The notes under the pieces were generated by a model. It ran no database searches. It was given only the letters and a program-made list of their open reading frames with translations, and was not told the origin of the DNA. A stretch of DNA of 40,092 nt. Source: Candidatus Kuenenia stuttgartensis (GTDB lineage: Bacteria; Planctomycetota; Planctomycetia; Planctomycetales; Planctomycetaceae). Below, piece after piece: positions 1 through 9,643 of this stretch. Location: NCBI GenBank assembly GCA_945906725.1, contig CAMDRI010000032.1:1-40092 (forward strand), in the 5' to 3' direction. How positions within the stretch are numbered: position 1 is the stretch's first letter; every line of letters starts with the position of its first letter. The position numbers were made by a program, and so were the translations under genes.

Positions 1-153
1 GCTGATGACGAACGCCAGCGGTTCGAGCGGACCATGCTCGAACTCGCGGAGCTTCACCAAGTCCCACCGAGCGGTGTGCTGACCAGCCAACTCGTGTGGT
101 GTGATCTCGCACATGCCATCTTCAACCTGAAAGAGTTCATCTACATTCCGTAG
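1..153 (+). CDS. PSD1/DUF1553 protein, C-terminal end (partial)
   Basis: Frame 1 is open from the window edge to a TAG at 151-153, encoding the last 50 residues of a protein whose start lies upstream. The ending, with WCDLAHAIFNLKEFIYIP, matches the typical close of DUF1553 domains, where a stretch like 'l..Ll.s.EFlyv' ends the protein; the complete paralogues in this window end in NEFLFVD and NEFLYVD. The adjacent DUF1501 gene begins about 20 bases downstream, the usual order of these planctomycete pairs. The family is secreted and usually carries an N-terminal cytochrome c domain; that part cannot be seen here. Biochemical function is unknown. Confidence 0.8.
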   Translation, partial: ADDERQRFERTMLELAELHQVPPSGVLTSQLVWCDLAHAIFNLKEFIYIP

Positions 154-172
154 GTGTCGTGGAGAGTGAATG

Positions 173-1618
173 ATGTCCGCCCAGAAGACCTCTTCGATCT
201 GCGGTTGCCCAGGCCGTGGTCGGCCCGTTGCGACTCGGCGTGAGATGCTGGCCGCCTCGGCGAACGGTTTTGGCATGCTCGCGCTGGCTGATCTGATGAG
301 TCGTGAGGCAACCGCAGACACCGCTTCGCAGGTCGCACTCCACGCTCCGCATTTCCACCCAAAGGCCAAGCACGTCATTTTTTGTTTCATGGACGGCGGT
401 GTGTCGCACGTCGATTCATTCGATCCAAAAACGAAGCTCAATGAACTCGATGGCAAGCCATTTCTCGAATCGAAGAACCCGACAGCCAACGGCAATCGGC
501 AATGGCTCAAGAGTCCGTGGGCGTTTCGGAAACACGGCGACAGTGGGATGCCGATCAGTGATTTATTTCCGCACATCGCGGCACATGCCGATGACCTCGC
601 CGTGATCCGTTCGATGAAGGCTGACTTGCCGATCCATTCGACCGGCGTGTTGTTTCTACACACCGGCTCGAATAATGCCGGCCGGCCGAGCCTTGGTTCA
701 TGGGTCAATTACGGACTCGGCAGCGAGAGCCGCAATCTGCCCGGTTTCGTCGTGCTCAGCTTCGGAGTCGTCCCGTGTGGCGGCTTCGAGAATTACTCCA
801 GCGGTTTCCTGTCGGCGAATCAGCAGGCGACGTTGCTGAACGCGGATGGCGTCCCGCTCGACAACCTGACGCCGGCCGATAAGGACTCGCGGATTCAGCA
901 AGCGAAGCTCGCACTGCTGCGCGGACAAGACGAGTCGTTCTCACGAACTCTCGGTGTCGATGACGCGGTCGAGTCGGCGATCAAGAACTATGAGATGGCG
1001 TACCGGATGCAGTCGCTCGTGCCGGATGTGCTCGACCTCAGCCGCGAGTCCGAAGCGACGCAGCAACTTTACGGACTCGACTCGAAAGTGCCGTCGCAGC
1101 GGCTGTACGGTATCCAATGTTTGCGAGCGCGCCGGTTGATCGAATCGGGCGTGCGGTTCGTCGAGATCACTTGCCCGCCTGGTGCCTCAAACGGCACTTG
1201 GGACCAGCATGGCAATCTCAAAGCGGGCCACGAAAAGAACGCGCTCGATACCGATCAAGCAATCGGCGGCCTCATCTCCGACCTCAAGCAACGCGGCCTG
1301 TTCGATGAAACTCTGATCGTCTGGGCCGGCGAGTTCGGACGGACTCCGCATTCGGCTGGCCGCGACGGCCGCGATCATCATCCCGAAGGTTTTTCGGTGT
1401 GGCTGGCCGGAGGCGGCGTTCGCGGCGGCACGATTTACGGCGCGACCGATGACCTCGGAATGCACTCCGTCGAGAACATCTGCACGATGCACGATCTGCA
1501 CGCCACGATCCTGCACCTGATGGGCTTGGATCACGAACTCCTGACCTTCCGCTTCGCCGGTCGAGATTTTCGTTTGACCGATGTGCATGGCAACGTCGTC
1601 CACGAGGTGCTGGCGTGA
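173..1618 (+). CDS. DUF1501 family protein
   Basis: About 481 residues. DUF1501 proteins have an alkaline phosphatase/sulfatase-like fold, but no reaction is established. The N-terminus has a twin-arginine-like start (TRREMLAASANGFGMLALADL without the last residue) followed by a hydrophobic stretch, suggesting export. Family landmarks are FMDGGVSHVDSFDPK near residue 70, GEFGRTP near 390, a GRDHHP histidine motif, and the ending DFRLTDVHG. ATGs occur at 170 and 173; GGAGAG at 161-166 sits three and six bases before them, so 173 is preferred. The stop TGA (1616-1618) overlaps the ATG of the next PSD1 gene, implying translational coupling. It is a clear paralogue of the gene at 4526-5929, sharing the C-terminal AGRDFRLTDVHG block. 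Confidence 0.9.
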   Translation: MSAQKTSSICGCPGRGRPVATRREMLAASANGFGMLALADLMSREATADTASQVALHAPHFHPKAKHVIFCFMDGGVSHVDSFDPKTKLNELDGKPFLESKNPTANGNRQWLKSPWAFRKHGDSGMPISDLFPHIAAHADDLAVIRSMKADLPIHSTGVLFLHTGSNNAGRPSLGSWVNYGLGSESRNLPGFVVLSFGVVPCGGFENYSSGFLSANQQATLLNADGVPLDNLTPADKDSRIQQAKLALLRGQDESFSRTLGVDDAVESAIKNYEMAYRMQSLVPDVLDLSRESEATQQLYGLDSKVPSQRLYGIQCLRARRLIESGVRFVEITCPPGASNGTWDQHGNLKAGHEKNALDTDQAIGGLISDLKQRGLFDETLIVWAGEFGRTPHSAGRDGRDHHPEGFSVWLAGGGVRGGTIYGATDDLGMHSVENICTMHDLHATILHLMGLDHELLTFRFAGRDFRLTDVHGNVVHEVLA

Positions 1619-4512
1619 TGGCATCACTCACCCGAAGCGTCAGTTGTAAGGTCTCGCATTTATTGCTGCCCCGTTGGGGCGAAAGTGCGACTTCAAAACT
1701 AACGCTTCGTGTGAGTTTGGTTTTTGCGTTGTTCTGCGTTGCCGCTCCGAAAGTCGTTGCTGCGGATGACGCCGCAGCCTTCTTCGAGAACAGCGTGCGG
1801 CCGATCCTGGTTGAGCATTGCGTCGGCTGTCACGGACCCAAAAAGCAAGAGGCCGGATTGCGGCTCGATTCCGCCGCGGGATTGCGAAAGGGGAGCGAGA
1901 ATGGCCCGGTCGTCGTCGCCGGCGATGTGGAGCACAGTAAGTTGATCGAGGTTGTCCGCCATGTCGGTGCGATCAAGATGCCTCCCAAAAACAAATTGCC
2001 CGACCGAGCGATCGAATCACTGACGAAATGGGTGAAGAACGGCGCGGTTTGGCCGGCGGTAGCCAACGACAACAGTGGCAGCATTCAGGAACGCAGCAAG
2101 ACGCACTGGGCGTTTCAGCCGGTGAAGGATTCAGCGGTCCCGACGGTGCGAAATCAAGATTGGGTGCGGACTCCGATCGACGCGTTCGTGCTGGCGCGAC
2201 TGGAAGCGGCGGGACTTCAACCGAGTCCACCGGCCGATCGTCGCACGCTGATTCGCCGCGCGACGTTTGATCTGCACGGACTGCCGCCGATGCCTAACGA
2301 GGTTGCCGCATTTGAAGCCGATGAATCGCCGAACGCGTTCGAGAAGGTCGTGAACCGACTGCTCGCATCGCCGCGATACGGCGAGCGTTGGGGGCGGCAT
2401 TGGCTCGACGTCGCGCGGTACTCGGACACCAAGGGCTATGTGCGGCTGAAGGACAACCCGAACTATCCCTGTTCTTGGACGTACCGCGATTACGTCATCC
2501 GCGCGTTCAACGAAGATCTGCCGTTCGACCAATTCGTGATGCAGCAACTGGCGGCGGATCAGCTGGAACTGGGGGACGATCCCCGTCCGCTGGCGGCGAT
2601 GGGATTTCTCACGTTGGGGCAGCGGTTCCTCAACAGCCAGAATGACATCATCGACGACCGCATCGACGTGGTGACTCGCGGGTTGCTGGGGCTGACGGTG
2701 TCGTGTGCTCGGTGTCACGATCACAAATTCGATCCAGTTCCGACGCGCGACTACTACTCGCTGCACGGAGTCTTCGCGAGTTCGATCGAACCGCACGTCC
2801 CAACGCTGATCGTGCCGGCCGCCGAGCGACCGCGACACGACGCGTACTTGCAAGAGTTGCAGAGGCGCACCGATCAGTTGCAGCAGTTCCTGCGGACGCA
2901 GCAGTCGAAGTTGGAAAAGTCGGCTCGCGAACGGGCGGGCGAGTACTTGCTGGCGGCTCAGAAGGAGCAGCTTCAAGCCAACTTCCTGGCGGTCATGTTT
3001 CTGATCGACGCCTCGAAAGACTTGAACCCGGTGATGACACAACGCTGGGGGCAACTCCTGGAACAGACTCGCAAGCGGCATCATCCGGTGCTCGCGACCT
3101 GGCACGCACTGGCGAACTTGTCGGCGTCGGCACCGGACGAGTTCGCTGCGAAAGCTCGTGAGCTGATCGCGAAATGGCGTGACGTGTCCGATCCGAAGCA
3201 GCAACTGAATACGGTTGTCGTGCGAGCCTTGGCCAACACATCGCCGAGCAGTCTGGCCGATGTCGCCACGCGATTCGGTGAGCTGTTTCAACAGGTGGAA
3301 GCTCGCTGGCTCGAAACGCTAAAAGCCAATTCCTCGGCGAAACAACTGGCCGATGCCGACTGGGAAGAACTGCGGCAAGTGCTCTTCGGCGACGAGGCTC
3401 CGTCGGTGATCCGGCTGACGGAGGTCGAAGAGTTCCTGTTCGTCGACACGACGACGCAGAACCAGCTTCACGATCAGCAGCGACAAGTCGAAGACTGGAT
3501 TGCGTCGGCCGGAGCGGCTCCGCACGCGCACGTTCTGATCGACGCGGCCGTCCCCGTGACTCCGCGCGTGTTCGTGCGAGGCAACGCCAGCAATCCGGGA
3601 GTCGCCGTGCCTCGGCAGTTTTTGGAGGTGCTGTCTCGCGGCGAACGACATCCGTTTCAACAGGGCAGCGGTCGTTTGGAATTGGCTCGCGCGATCGCCG
3701 ATCGAAACAACCCGCTGACCGCGCGAGTCCTGGTCAATCGCGTCTGGCTGCATCATTTCGGAGCGGGCATCGTCCGCACTCCCAGCGACTTCGGACTGCG
3801 CGGCGAGCCGCCGACGCATCCCGAATTGCTCGACCATCTGGCCGCACACTTCATGGCCGAGGGCTGGTCGATCAAGACGCTGCATCGGCGGATCATGCGG
3901 TCGTCGGTCTACCAGCAATCGAGCCGCGACGAACTCAGCCGCGAACGGGAAGTCGATCCGGAAAATAAACTGCTCTGGAAGATGAATCGTCGTCGGCTCG
4001 ACTGGGAAGCGTTGCGTGATTCGCTACTGGCCGTCTCTGGGAAACTTGACTTGACGATGGGCGGGCCGGCGATGAATCAAACAACTCCGCCGTTCTCGAC
4101 TCGTCGCGCGATTTACGGATTCATCGACCGCCAGAACTTGCCGAGCGTTCTACGAGCGTTCGACTTCGCCGCCCCAGACGCCAGCAGCCCACAGCGGCAT
4201 CTGACGACGGTCCCGCAGCAGGCGCTGTTTTTGATGAACAGCCCGTTTCTGCAAGACCAAGCGCGAAATTTGTCCGCGCGGCCGGACCTGATTCGCGTCG
4301 AACAAACTGAGCAGCGAATCGATGCCGTCTATCGGACGCTTTTCAGCCGAGCTGCTGAGCCGGAGGAGATCGCACTTGGCAAGAAGTTCTTGGAATCGAA
4401 CGACGGTGCGGCAGCGGCATCAACGCCGACGGGAGAATCGCGGCACCTGACGCGATGGCAGGAATACCTTCAGATGCTACTGCTTGCCAACGAGTTTTTG
4501 TTTGTAGATTGA
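1618..4512 (+). CDS. PSD1 and planctomycete cytochrome c domain protein (DUF1549/DUF1553)
   Basis: About 964 residues. The N-terminus has a hydrophobic signal-like segment (residues about 30-50), then a cytochrome c-type CVGCH haem motif at about 68-72. DUF1549 spans about 165-385 (HWAFQPVKDS, ERWGRHWLDVARYSD) and contains a second CxxCH, CARCHDHKFDP, near 363. A variable, charged middle section follows, then DUF1553 from about 690 (NNPLTARVLVNRVWLHHFG, RSSVYQQSS, TVPQQALFLMNSP). The architecture is diagnostic for the planctomycete secreted family. Function is unknown; a periplasmic redox role tied to the neighbouring DUF1501 proteins is inference. The ATG at 1618 shares one base with the upstream stop and has GAGGT about nine bases before it; an in-frame GTG at 1615 would add one residue. 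Confidence 0.93.
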   Translation: MASLTRSVSCKVSHLLLPRWGESATSKLTLRVSLVFALFCVAAPKVVAADDAAAFFENSVRPILVEHCVGCHGPKKQEAGLRLDSAAGLRKGSENGPVVVAGDVEHSKLIEVVRHVGAIKMPPKNKLPDRAIESLTKWVKNGAVWPAVANDNSGSIQERSKTHWAFQPVKDSAVPTVRNQDWVRTPIDAFVLARLEAAGLQPSPPADRRTLIRRATFDLHGLPPMPNEVAAFEADESPNAFEKVVNRLLASPRYGERWGRHWLDVARYSDTKGYVRLKDNPNYPCSWTYRDYVIRAFNEDLPFDQFVMQQLAADQLELGDDPRPLAAMGFLTLGQRFLNSQNDIIDDRIDVVTRGLLGLTVSCARCHDHKFDPVPTRDYYSLHGVFASSIEPHVPTLIVPAAERPRHDAYLQELQRRTDQLQQFLRTQQSKLEKSARERAGEYLLAAQKEQLQANFLAVMFLIDASKDLNPVMTQRWGQLLEQTRKRHHPVLATWHALANLSASAPDEFAAKARELIAKWRDVSDPKQQLNTVVVRALANTSPSSLADVATRFGELFQQVEARWLETLKANSSAKQLADADWEELRQVLFGDEAPSVIRLTEVEEFLFVDTTTQNQLHDQQRQVEDWIASAGAAPHAHVLIDAAVPVTPRVFVRGNASNPGVAVPRQFLEVLSRGERHPFQQGSGRLELARAIADRNNPLTARVLVNRVWLHHFGAGIVRTPSDFGLRGEPPTHPELLDHLAAHFMAEGWSIKTLHRRIMRSSVYQQSSRDELSREREVDPENKLLWKMNRRRLDWEALRDSLLAVSGKLDLTMGGPAMNQTTPPFSTRRAIYGFIDRQNLPSVLRAFDFAAPDASSPQRHLTTVPQQALFLMNSPFLQDQARNLSARPDLIRVEQTEQRIDAVYRTLFSRAAEPEEIALGKKFLESNDGAAAASTPTGESRHLTRWQEYLQMLLLANEFLFVD

Positions 4513-4525
4513 CGGAGAGCTTTGC

Positions 4526-5929
4526 ATGTGGACTCGTCGTGAAATGCTGAGCCGTTCGGGCCTGGGGTTGGGAATGCTCGGGCTGACAGATTTATTGCGC
4601 GGCGAGTCGGCTCGTGCGGAGTCGACGGCCACGCATCCGCTGGCTCCGAAGCCGCCTCACTTCGCAGCGAAGGCGCGGCGAGTGATTCATCTCTTCCTGA
4701 ACGGCGGAGTTTCGCACGTCGATACGTTCGATCCGAAGCCGATTCTCGACAAGCATCACGGTCAGCCGCTGCCGACCTCACAGCGCACCGAGCGCAAGAC
4801 CGGTGCCGCGTTCCGCTCGCCGTTTAAGTTCGCGAAGCATGGCCGGAACGGGATCGACGTCAGTGAGTTGTTCCCGAACATCGCCGCCAGCATCGACGAC
4901 GTCTGCGTGATCCGCTCGATGTACGCCGACGTGCCGAATCACGAACCGTCGTACCTGCTGATGAACTGCGGCGACGGCCGGCAAGCTCGGCCGAGCATGG
5001 GGGCGTGGGTCACCTATGGCTTGGGAACCGAGAATCAAAACCTGCCGGGCTTTGTCGTGATGTGTCCCGGCGGATATCCGGCGACGGCGGGACAGAACTG
5101 GCGTTCGGCGTTTTTGCCGGGAGCGTTTCAAGGGACGTACATCGATACGCAGCACACTCAGCCGGAGAAGCTGATCGAGAACATCCGCAACGATTTCTTG
5201 TTGCCGGGCCGGCAACGCGAACAGCTCGATCTGCTGCGGCAGATCAACGGGCGGCATCTGAGTCGTCGGCCGGGGGACGCGCAACTCGAAGCACGTATCC
5301 AGTCGTTTGAGTTAGCCTATCGGATGCAGTCGGAAGCGACTGACGCGTTCGACGTGACTCGCGAACCGCAAGCCGCGCGCGAGATGTACGGTGACACGAC
5401 CTACGGCCGGCAATTGCTGATCGCTCGGCGGTTACTGGAACGCGGCGTGCGATTCGTGCAGGTTTGGCAGCGAGCCGGTCAGCCGTGGGATGCGCACGAC
5501 AATCTCGAAACGAATCACCGTGATCTCGCGAAGGAGTGCGATCAGCCGATCGCTGCGTTGCTCCGTGATTTGAAGCAACTCGGAATGCTCGACAGCACGC
5601 TGGTCATCATCGGCGGCGAGTTCGGCCGTACGCCGACCGTCGAGATTCCGACGCCGGGAGTTTCACGCACCCCCAATGGCCGCGACCACAATCATTACGG
5701 CTTCTCGATGTGCCTCGCCGGTGGCGGCGTCAAACCGGGCTACGTTCACGGAGCGACTGATGAGCTCGGCTGGAATGCGGTCGAAGGCCGAGTCCACATC
5801 CACGATCTGCACGCGACGATCTTGCACCTGCTGGGCTTCGATCACGAGCAACTGACCTACCGCTACGCCGGCCGCGATTTCCGCCTGACCGACGTGCATG
5901 GCGAAGTCGTCCGCGACGTGCTGGCGTGA
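4526..5929 (+). CDS. DUF1501 family protein
   Basis: 467 residues, paralogous to the gene at 173-1618. It begins MWTRREMLSRSGLGLGMLGL, a twin-arginine-like export signal. LFLNGGVSHVDTFDPKP lies near residue 55, GGEFGRTP near 365, GRDHNHYGFSMCLAGGGV follows, and the protein ends YAGRDFRLTDVHGEVVRDVLA without the final residues. It starts 13 bases after the PSD1 stop, with GGAGAG about seven bases before the ATG, so the cluster is likely one transcript. As a DUF1501 protein it should have an alkaline phosphatase-like fold outside the cytoplasmic membrane; the substrate is unknown. Its end is 25 bases from the end of the convergent PSD1 gene, with no obvious terminator between them. Confidence 0.9.
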   Translation: MWTRREMLSRSGLGLGMLGLTDLLRGESARAESTATHPLAPKPPHFAAKARRVIHLFLNGGVSHVDTFDPKPILDKHHGQPLPTSQRTERKTGAAFRSPFKFAKHGRNGIDVSELFPNIAASIDDVCVIRSMYADVPNHEPSYLLMNCGDGRQARPSMGAWVTYGLGTENQNLPGFVVMCPGGYPATAGQNWRSAFLPGAFQGTYIDTQHTQPEKLIENIRNDFLLPGRQREQLDLLRQINGRHLSRRPGDAQLEARIQSFELAYRMQSEATDAFDVTREPQAAREMYGDTTYGRQLLIARRLLERGVRFVQVWQRAGQPWDAHDNLETNHRDLAKECDQPIAALLRDLKQLGMLDSTLVIIGGEFGRTPTVEIPTPGVSRTPNGRDHNHYGFSMCLAGGGVKPGYVHGATDELGWNAVEGRVHIHDLHATILHLLGFDHEQLTYRYAGRDFRLTDVHGEVVRDVLA

Positions 5930-5954
5930 ACTCGCGAGGCGATGCCATGCACGC

Positions 5955-8459
5955 TCAATCGACGTACAAGAACTCGTTGGAATTCAGCAGCACTTGGCAG
6001 AAGTCGGTCAACGTGGAGGACGCTGACGCCGCGTTGCGAGCGGCTTGCTGGTTGAGGAACTCGACGGCCGCAGCACGCTCCGCGTCGCTCGGTTCGCGAC
6101 CGAAGGCCAAGCGATACGCCACGCTGATTTGAGCATCGCGTTCGTTGCCCGCTTCGGCTTTCACGCGGCGAGCAAACTCCGCGGCATGGGCGAGTGAGTC
6201 TTTGCTGTTGATCATCAGCAACGCTTGAGTTGGAGTCGTCGTCACGTTGCGTTCGGGGGTGCTTGAAAAACCATCCGCCGAATCGAAGACGTCCAGCAGA
6301 GCATCGGGCGAGTTGCGGCGCTGCTCGGTGAAGATGGAACGTCGCGGCTTCGAGGCCGGCACGCTCGGTCCCCCCGACTTCGCCTCCAGCTTGCCGGCGA
6401 CCAGCAGCATCGAGTCTCGGATTTGTTCGGCATCGAGTCGGCGAATGTTCGCTCGCCACAGCCACCGATTGGTCGGGTCTTTGAGTTGTTGCTGCTCGGC
6501 GTTCGGATTCGTCGCCGACTGCCGATACGTCGCGGAAGTGACGATGATCCGATGCAGCGATTTGAAGGACCAGGGGGCGAACGAATTCGGGACGGATTCA
6601 GACTGTTCCGACTTCCCGATGAAGCGGCTCGCCAACCAATCCAATAATTCCGGGTGACTCGGCGATTCGCCGAGGCGGCCGAAGTCGCTGGAGGTAGCAA
6701 CTAAACCTTTGCCGAAGTGGTACTGCCAGATGCGATTGACCATCACACGCGCCGTGAGCGGATTGTCAGGCGCGGTCAGCCAACGGGCCAACGCGGTTCG
6801 GCGACCGGTGGACTGCGGCGCATTCGGAGTCGGTGAAATCTTGGCCGGCGAATCGTCGAGTACGGAGAGCAAACCTGGAGCAATGTCCGTCTCGGATTTG
6901 TCACCGGGGATCACTGTCGGCGGCGCGATCGGGCCGACATCCGCGACGGCGTAGCCGATCGGCAGTGGGGCAGGCTTGAGGTCGTCGAACTTTTTCAATT
7001 CCGCTCGCAGTTCTTCCCACTTCTTTTTGGCATCGTCTTTGAGCTTCGCGCCGATCTGATCGTGCTCGTACTGCACTTGCCGGTAAGCCAAGTCGTAGAG
7101 TTGTCGTTCCAGCGGAGCCAACTTGCCGACATCGTCGGTCTTCAGGATCGCTTGGATTTCCGCCGGGAACTTGAAGATCGCGCTGGCCTTCAGCTTGGCG
7201 AAATGCGGCTTCTCCAACTCGGCCAATTTCGCACGGATGTCGGTGGTTTTCGCTTTCCATTCAGCAAGCTTCGCTTGGTGAGCCTCGATCTCGGACTTGG
7301 TCGCCAGCGGCTGCGCGTCTTGCGGCAGGATGCCGGCGAAGAAGGCTCGCAGACGAAAATAATCCTTCTGCAAGACCGGGTCGAACTTGTGATCGTGACA
7401 CCGCGCGCAGCCCATGCCGAAGCCGAGAAACACGTCGCCGGTCACGTCGGTGATGTCGTTGAGGATTTCGTTCCACTGCGTGCGCGCGTCGCGCTGGTTG
7501 TATTCGTAGAGCGACAACCGCAAGTAACCAGTCGCAGCGAGCGCGTCTGGGTTGTCGGGATCAATTTCGTCGCCGGCGATTTGTTCCTGCACGAAGCGAT
7601 CGAACGGCTTGTCGGATTGGAATGAGCGAATGACGTAGTCGCGATACCGCCAAGCGTGCGGTCGGTAATCGTCTTTGCGATAGCCGTCGGACTCGGCGTA
7701 GCGGACGAGGTCGAGCCAATGCCGCGCCCAACGCTCGCCGTAGGCCGGGCTGTCGAGCAACCGATTGACGAGTCGCTCGTAGGCATCGTCGCGCGAGTCG
7801 CTTTCAAACTCGGCGATCTCGGGTGGAGTCGGCGGGAGGCCGGTGAGGTCGAACGTCAGACGTCGAATCAACGTGCGGCGGTCGGCTTCAGGAGCGGGGG
7901 TGAAACCGTCGGCCGAAAGTTTCGTGGCGATGAAGTGGTCGATTGGGTTGCGAATTTGAAATTTGAAATTTGAAAATTCAGATTTGATTTCTGGTACTGC
8001 CGGATCTTTGATCGGCTGGAAGGCCCAGTATTGCTTGTCGGCAGCGGTGACCCCTTTGCCGCCGGGCGTGAGTACCCGCGACTTGCCATTGTCCGTCGGC
8101 CACGGCAGACCACGTCGGACCCATTCGGTCAGTGCGGCGATCTCGTTTTCCTTCAGCGGCGCATCGGGCGGCATTTCGAGGCCCGTCCGATTGATCGCTT
8201 CGATGAGCAGACTCTCGGCCGGCTTGCCGCTGATGACGACCTCACCGCTCTCGCCCCCTTTGAGCACAGCCTCACGCGAGTCGAGCCGGAGTTGTCCTTT
8301 TTGCTGAGTTGGGCCGTGACACTTCAGGCATCGCGCGACGAGCACCGGTCGAACTTTCGACTCGAAGAACTTGATCGCATCGGGATCGTCGGCGCGACCG
8401 ATGGCACTCGGCAGCAATGCCGTCAGCAGCATCAGGAACATTCGCGAGTCTCGGCTCAT
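5955..8459 (-). CDS. PSD1 and planctomycete cytochrome c domain protein (DUF1549/DUF1553)
   Basis: 834 residues from the ATG at 8459, which has GAGGA about eight bases upstream; a longer frame to 8558 runs into a palindromic element and is unlikely. Residues 5-24 are a signal peptide ending near GRADD. CLKCHGPTQQKGQLRLDSRE (C44, C47, H48) is the haem c motif. DUF1549 follows (YWAFQPIKDPAVPE, ERWARHWLDLVRYAESDGY) with CARCHDHKFDP, then DUF1553 (NPLTARVMVNRIWQYHFGKGL, TTPTQALLMINS) and the ending NSNEFLYVD. It has the same layout as the gene at 1618-4512 but a shorter middle. An AT-rich microrepeat at 7952-7985 is read in frame as SEFSNFKFQIRNPID where relatives pass directly to the RNPID block. 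Confidence 0.92.
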   Translation of the reverse strand: MSRDSRMFLMLLTALLPSAIGRADDPDAIKFFESKVRPVLVARCLKCHGPTQQKGQLRLDSREAVLKGGESGEVVISGKPAESLLIEAINRTGLEMPPDAPLKENEIAALTEWVRRGLPWPTDNGKSRVLTPGGKGVTAADKQYWAFQPIKDPAVPEIKSEFSNFKFQIRNPIDHFIATKLSADGFTPAPEADRRTLIRRLTFDLTGLPPTPPEIAEFESDSRDDAYERLVNRLLDSPAYGERWARHWLDLVRYAESDGYRKDDYRPHAWRYRDYVIRSFQSDKPFDRFVQEQIAGDEIDPDNPDALAATGYLRLSLYEYNQRDARTQWNEILNDITDVTGDVFLGFGMGCARCHDHKFDPVLQKDYFRLRAFFAGILPQDAQPLATKSEIEAHQAKLAEWKAKTTDIRAKLAELEKPHFAKLKASAIFKFPAEIQAILKTDDVGKLAPLERQLYDLAYRQVQYEHDQIGAKLKDDAKKKWEELRAELKKFDDLKPAPLPIGYAVADVGPIAPPTVIPGDKSETDIAPGLLSVLDDSPAKISPTPNAPQSTGRRTALARWLTAPDNPLTARVMVNRIWQYHFGKGLVATSSDFGRLGESPSHPELLDWLASRFIGKSEQSESVPNSFAPWSFKSLHRIIVTSATYRQSATNPNAEQQQLKDPTNRWLWRANIRRLDAEQIRDSMLLVAGKLEAKSGGPSVPASKPRRSIFTEQRRNSPDALLDVFDSADGFSSTPERNVTTTPTQALLMINSKDSLAHAAEFARRVKAEAGNERDAQISVAYRLAFGREPSDAERAAAVEFLNQQAARNAASASSTLTDFCQVLLNSNEFLYVD
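7952..7985. repeat. AT-rich short tandem repeat inside PSD1 gene
   Basis: Three near-copies of an AATTTGAA unit run in tandem and continue into AAAATTCAGATTTG. The composition contrasts sharply with the GC-rich gene around it. On the minus strand it is translated in frame as a short F/N/K/Q/I-rich stretch just before the conserved RNPIDHF block of DUF1549, so it looks like an inserted microrepeat tolerated at a domain edge. Confidence 0.75.
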
Positions 8460-8510
8460 CAGATCAGTCCTCGTTGGCCGGGGCGATGATAACGGCCGCG
8501 AATCTTCAAA

Positions 8511-8581
8511 ACACCAGCACGACGTGTCAGCGATTGGTTGTTTGAGGACATCGACCACTCGCTGGCGCGTCGTGCTGGTGT
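8511..8581. repeat. Palindromic repeat, family A (copy 1)
   Basis: Two 27-base arms, 8511-8537 and 8555-8581, are inverted complements at 24 of 27 positions around a 17-base loop. The core AGCACGACGCGCCAGCGAGT of the right arm (as its complement) recurs in the palindrome at 29995-30060. It lies between two minus-strand genes, after the OleA/FabH-like gene and before the PSD1 gene. As RNA it would form a long stem; there is no T-run, so a classical terminator is not indicated. Confidence 0.8.
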
Positions 8582-8588
8582 GTCATCG

Positions 8589-9638
8589 CTACGAACGCCA
8601 CTCGATTCCCAGCATGATCGAACTCAGCCCGCTGCCGATGCCCAGCAGCGCGACTTTGTCGCCAAGGAAGACGTGTCCGCGTTCGACGCCAAGGGCGAAG
8701 GCGGTTGGCAGTGCGACGGCTCCCGTGTTGCCGAGGAACTCGACGGTTGGGAAGTCGATCTTCGGAGACAGGCCCAGACGATCCAGCAGCAGTTTGCGAT
8801 GCGCCTTGCCGACTTGGTGTGTGAAAACCTTGTCGACGTCTGCCGCGGGCCAATCGAGTTCGGATTGGAAGCGATCCCAAGTCGCTCCGGCCAATTCGAT
8901 GCCGGCGTGCAGCAACGCTTCGGAGTCGGTCTGCATGCGCGGGCGGCCATCGGCTGTGACGGTTTCCACTCCGCCGGCGCACAGTTCGTGGTGGCTACTG
9001 TCAGTCAAATAGACTCCGCCTAACAAGCGATGGCCGCTGCGGCTGAGGTCTCGATGACAGAGCACGATCGCCGCCGATCCTGATCCAATCGTCAGCGATG
9101 CGAAGTCGAGCTTGATGCTCTGCCGAGTCACATCCGGGCTTCTCAGCAGCGAGTCGATGGTACCTTCGACGAGGTCGCGGCCGTCTTCTGTCCCGACCAC
9201 GATGCCAGCTCGGACTTGTCCAAGTTCGATCATGTTCGCCAGTACGAGCATCCCGTTGAGCAATCCGAGGCACGCATTGCTGACATCCAGAATCGCAGCG
9301 GTCTTCGGCAGTCCGACCGCGTGATGCACGCCGCTAGCCGTCGCCGGTTCGAGTTGATCGCGGCAGACCGATCCGTGAACGAGCAGGCCGATGTCTTCCG
9401 CTCGCAGTCCTGAAGCATCGAGCGCCTTGCGAGCGGTGATCGAACTGATCTGACTCGGTTTCACACCCCGGTCGAAGAATCGCCGTTCGCGTATGCCAGT
9501 CATCAGTTCGAGCCGGCCGAACGGCAAACCGAGTCGCTCATAAACTGGAGCGAGTTGCTGTTCGATCTCATCTGACGTCACGACGTGAGGCGGCAATTCG
9601 CAGGCAAGACTCTCGACGCAAACGTGCTCGTAAAGCAT
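8589..9638 (-). CDS. 3-oxoacyl-ACP synthase III family protein (OleA/FabH-like)
   Basis: 349 residues from the ATG at 9638. Thiolase-fold enzymes of this type condense acyl thioesters. The Cys-His-Asn triad is visible: C123 in [14 protein letters not shown]274 in FTHQVGKAH and N304 in [20 protein letters not shown] at 47-55 is a family hallmark. The [10 protein letters not shown] context and HQVG in place of HQAN look more like OleA (head-to-head condensation of two fatty acyl chains) than housekeeping FabH, but no oleBCD genes lie next to it, so substrate assignment is tentative. The frame stays open upstream to 10202 with low-complexity sequence lacking homology features, so the short start is preferred. 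The 66-residue gene ends five bases upstream, suggesting co-translation. Confidence 0.85.
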   Translation of the reverse strand: MLYEHVCVESLACELPPHVVTSDEIEQQLAPVYERLGLPFGRLELMTGIRERRFFDRGVKPSQISSITARKALDASGLRAEDIGLLVHGSVCRDQLEPATASGVHHAVGLPKTAAILDVSNACLGLLNGMLVLANMIELGQVRAGIVVGTEDGRDLVEGTIDSLLRSPDVTRQSIKLDFASLTIGSGSAAIVLCHRDLSRSGHRLLGGVYLTDSSHHELCAGGVETVTADGRPRMQTDSEALLHAGIELAGATWDRFQSELDWPAADVDKVFTHQVGKAHRKLLLDRLGLSPKIDFPTVEFLGNTGAVALPTAFALGVERGHVFLGDKVALLGIGSGLSSIMLGIEWRS

Positions 9639-9643
9639 GGTGC

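Noticed and set aside
2131-3291. Long minus-strand open frame (386 codons) opposite a PSD1 gene
   Set aside because: Arginine/valine/leucine-rich composition without motifs, fully antisense to a gene with clear conserved domains; a GC-rich shadow.
7952-7985. Possible CRISPR-like repeat array
   Set aside because: Units are about eight bases, directly adjacent, without spacers, inside a coding frame; no cas genes anywhere in the window.
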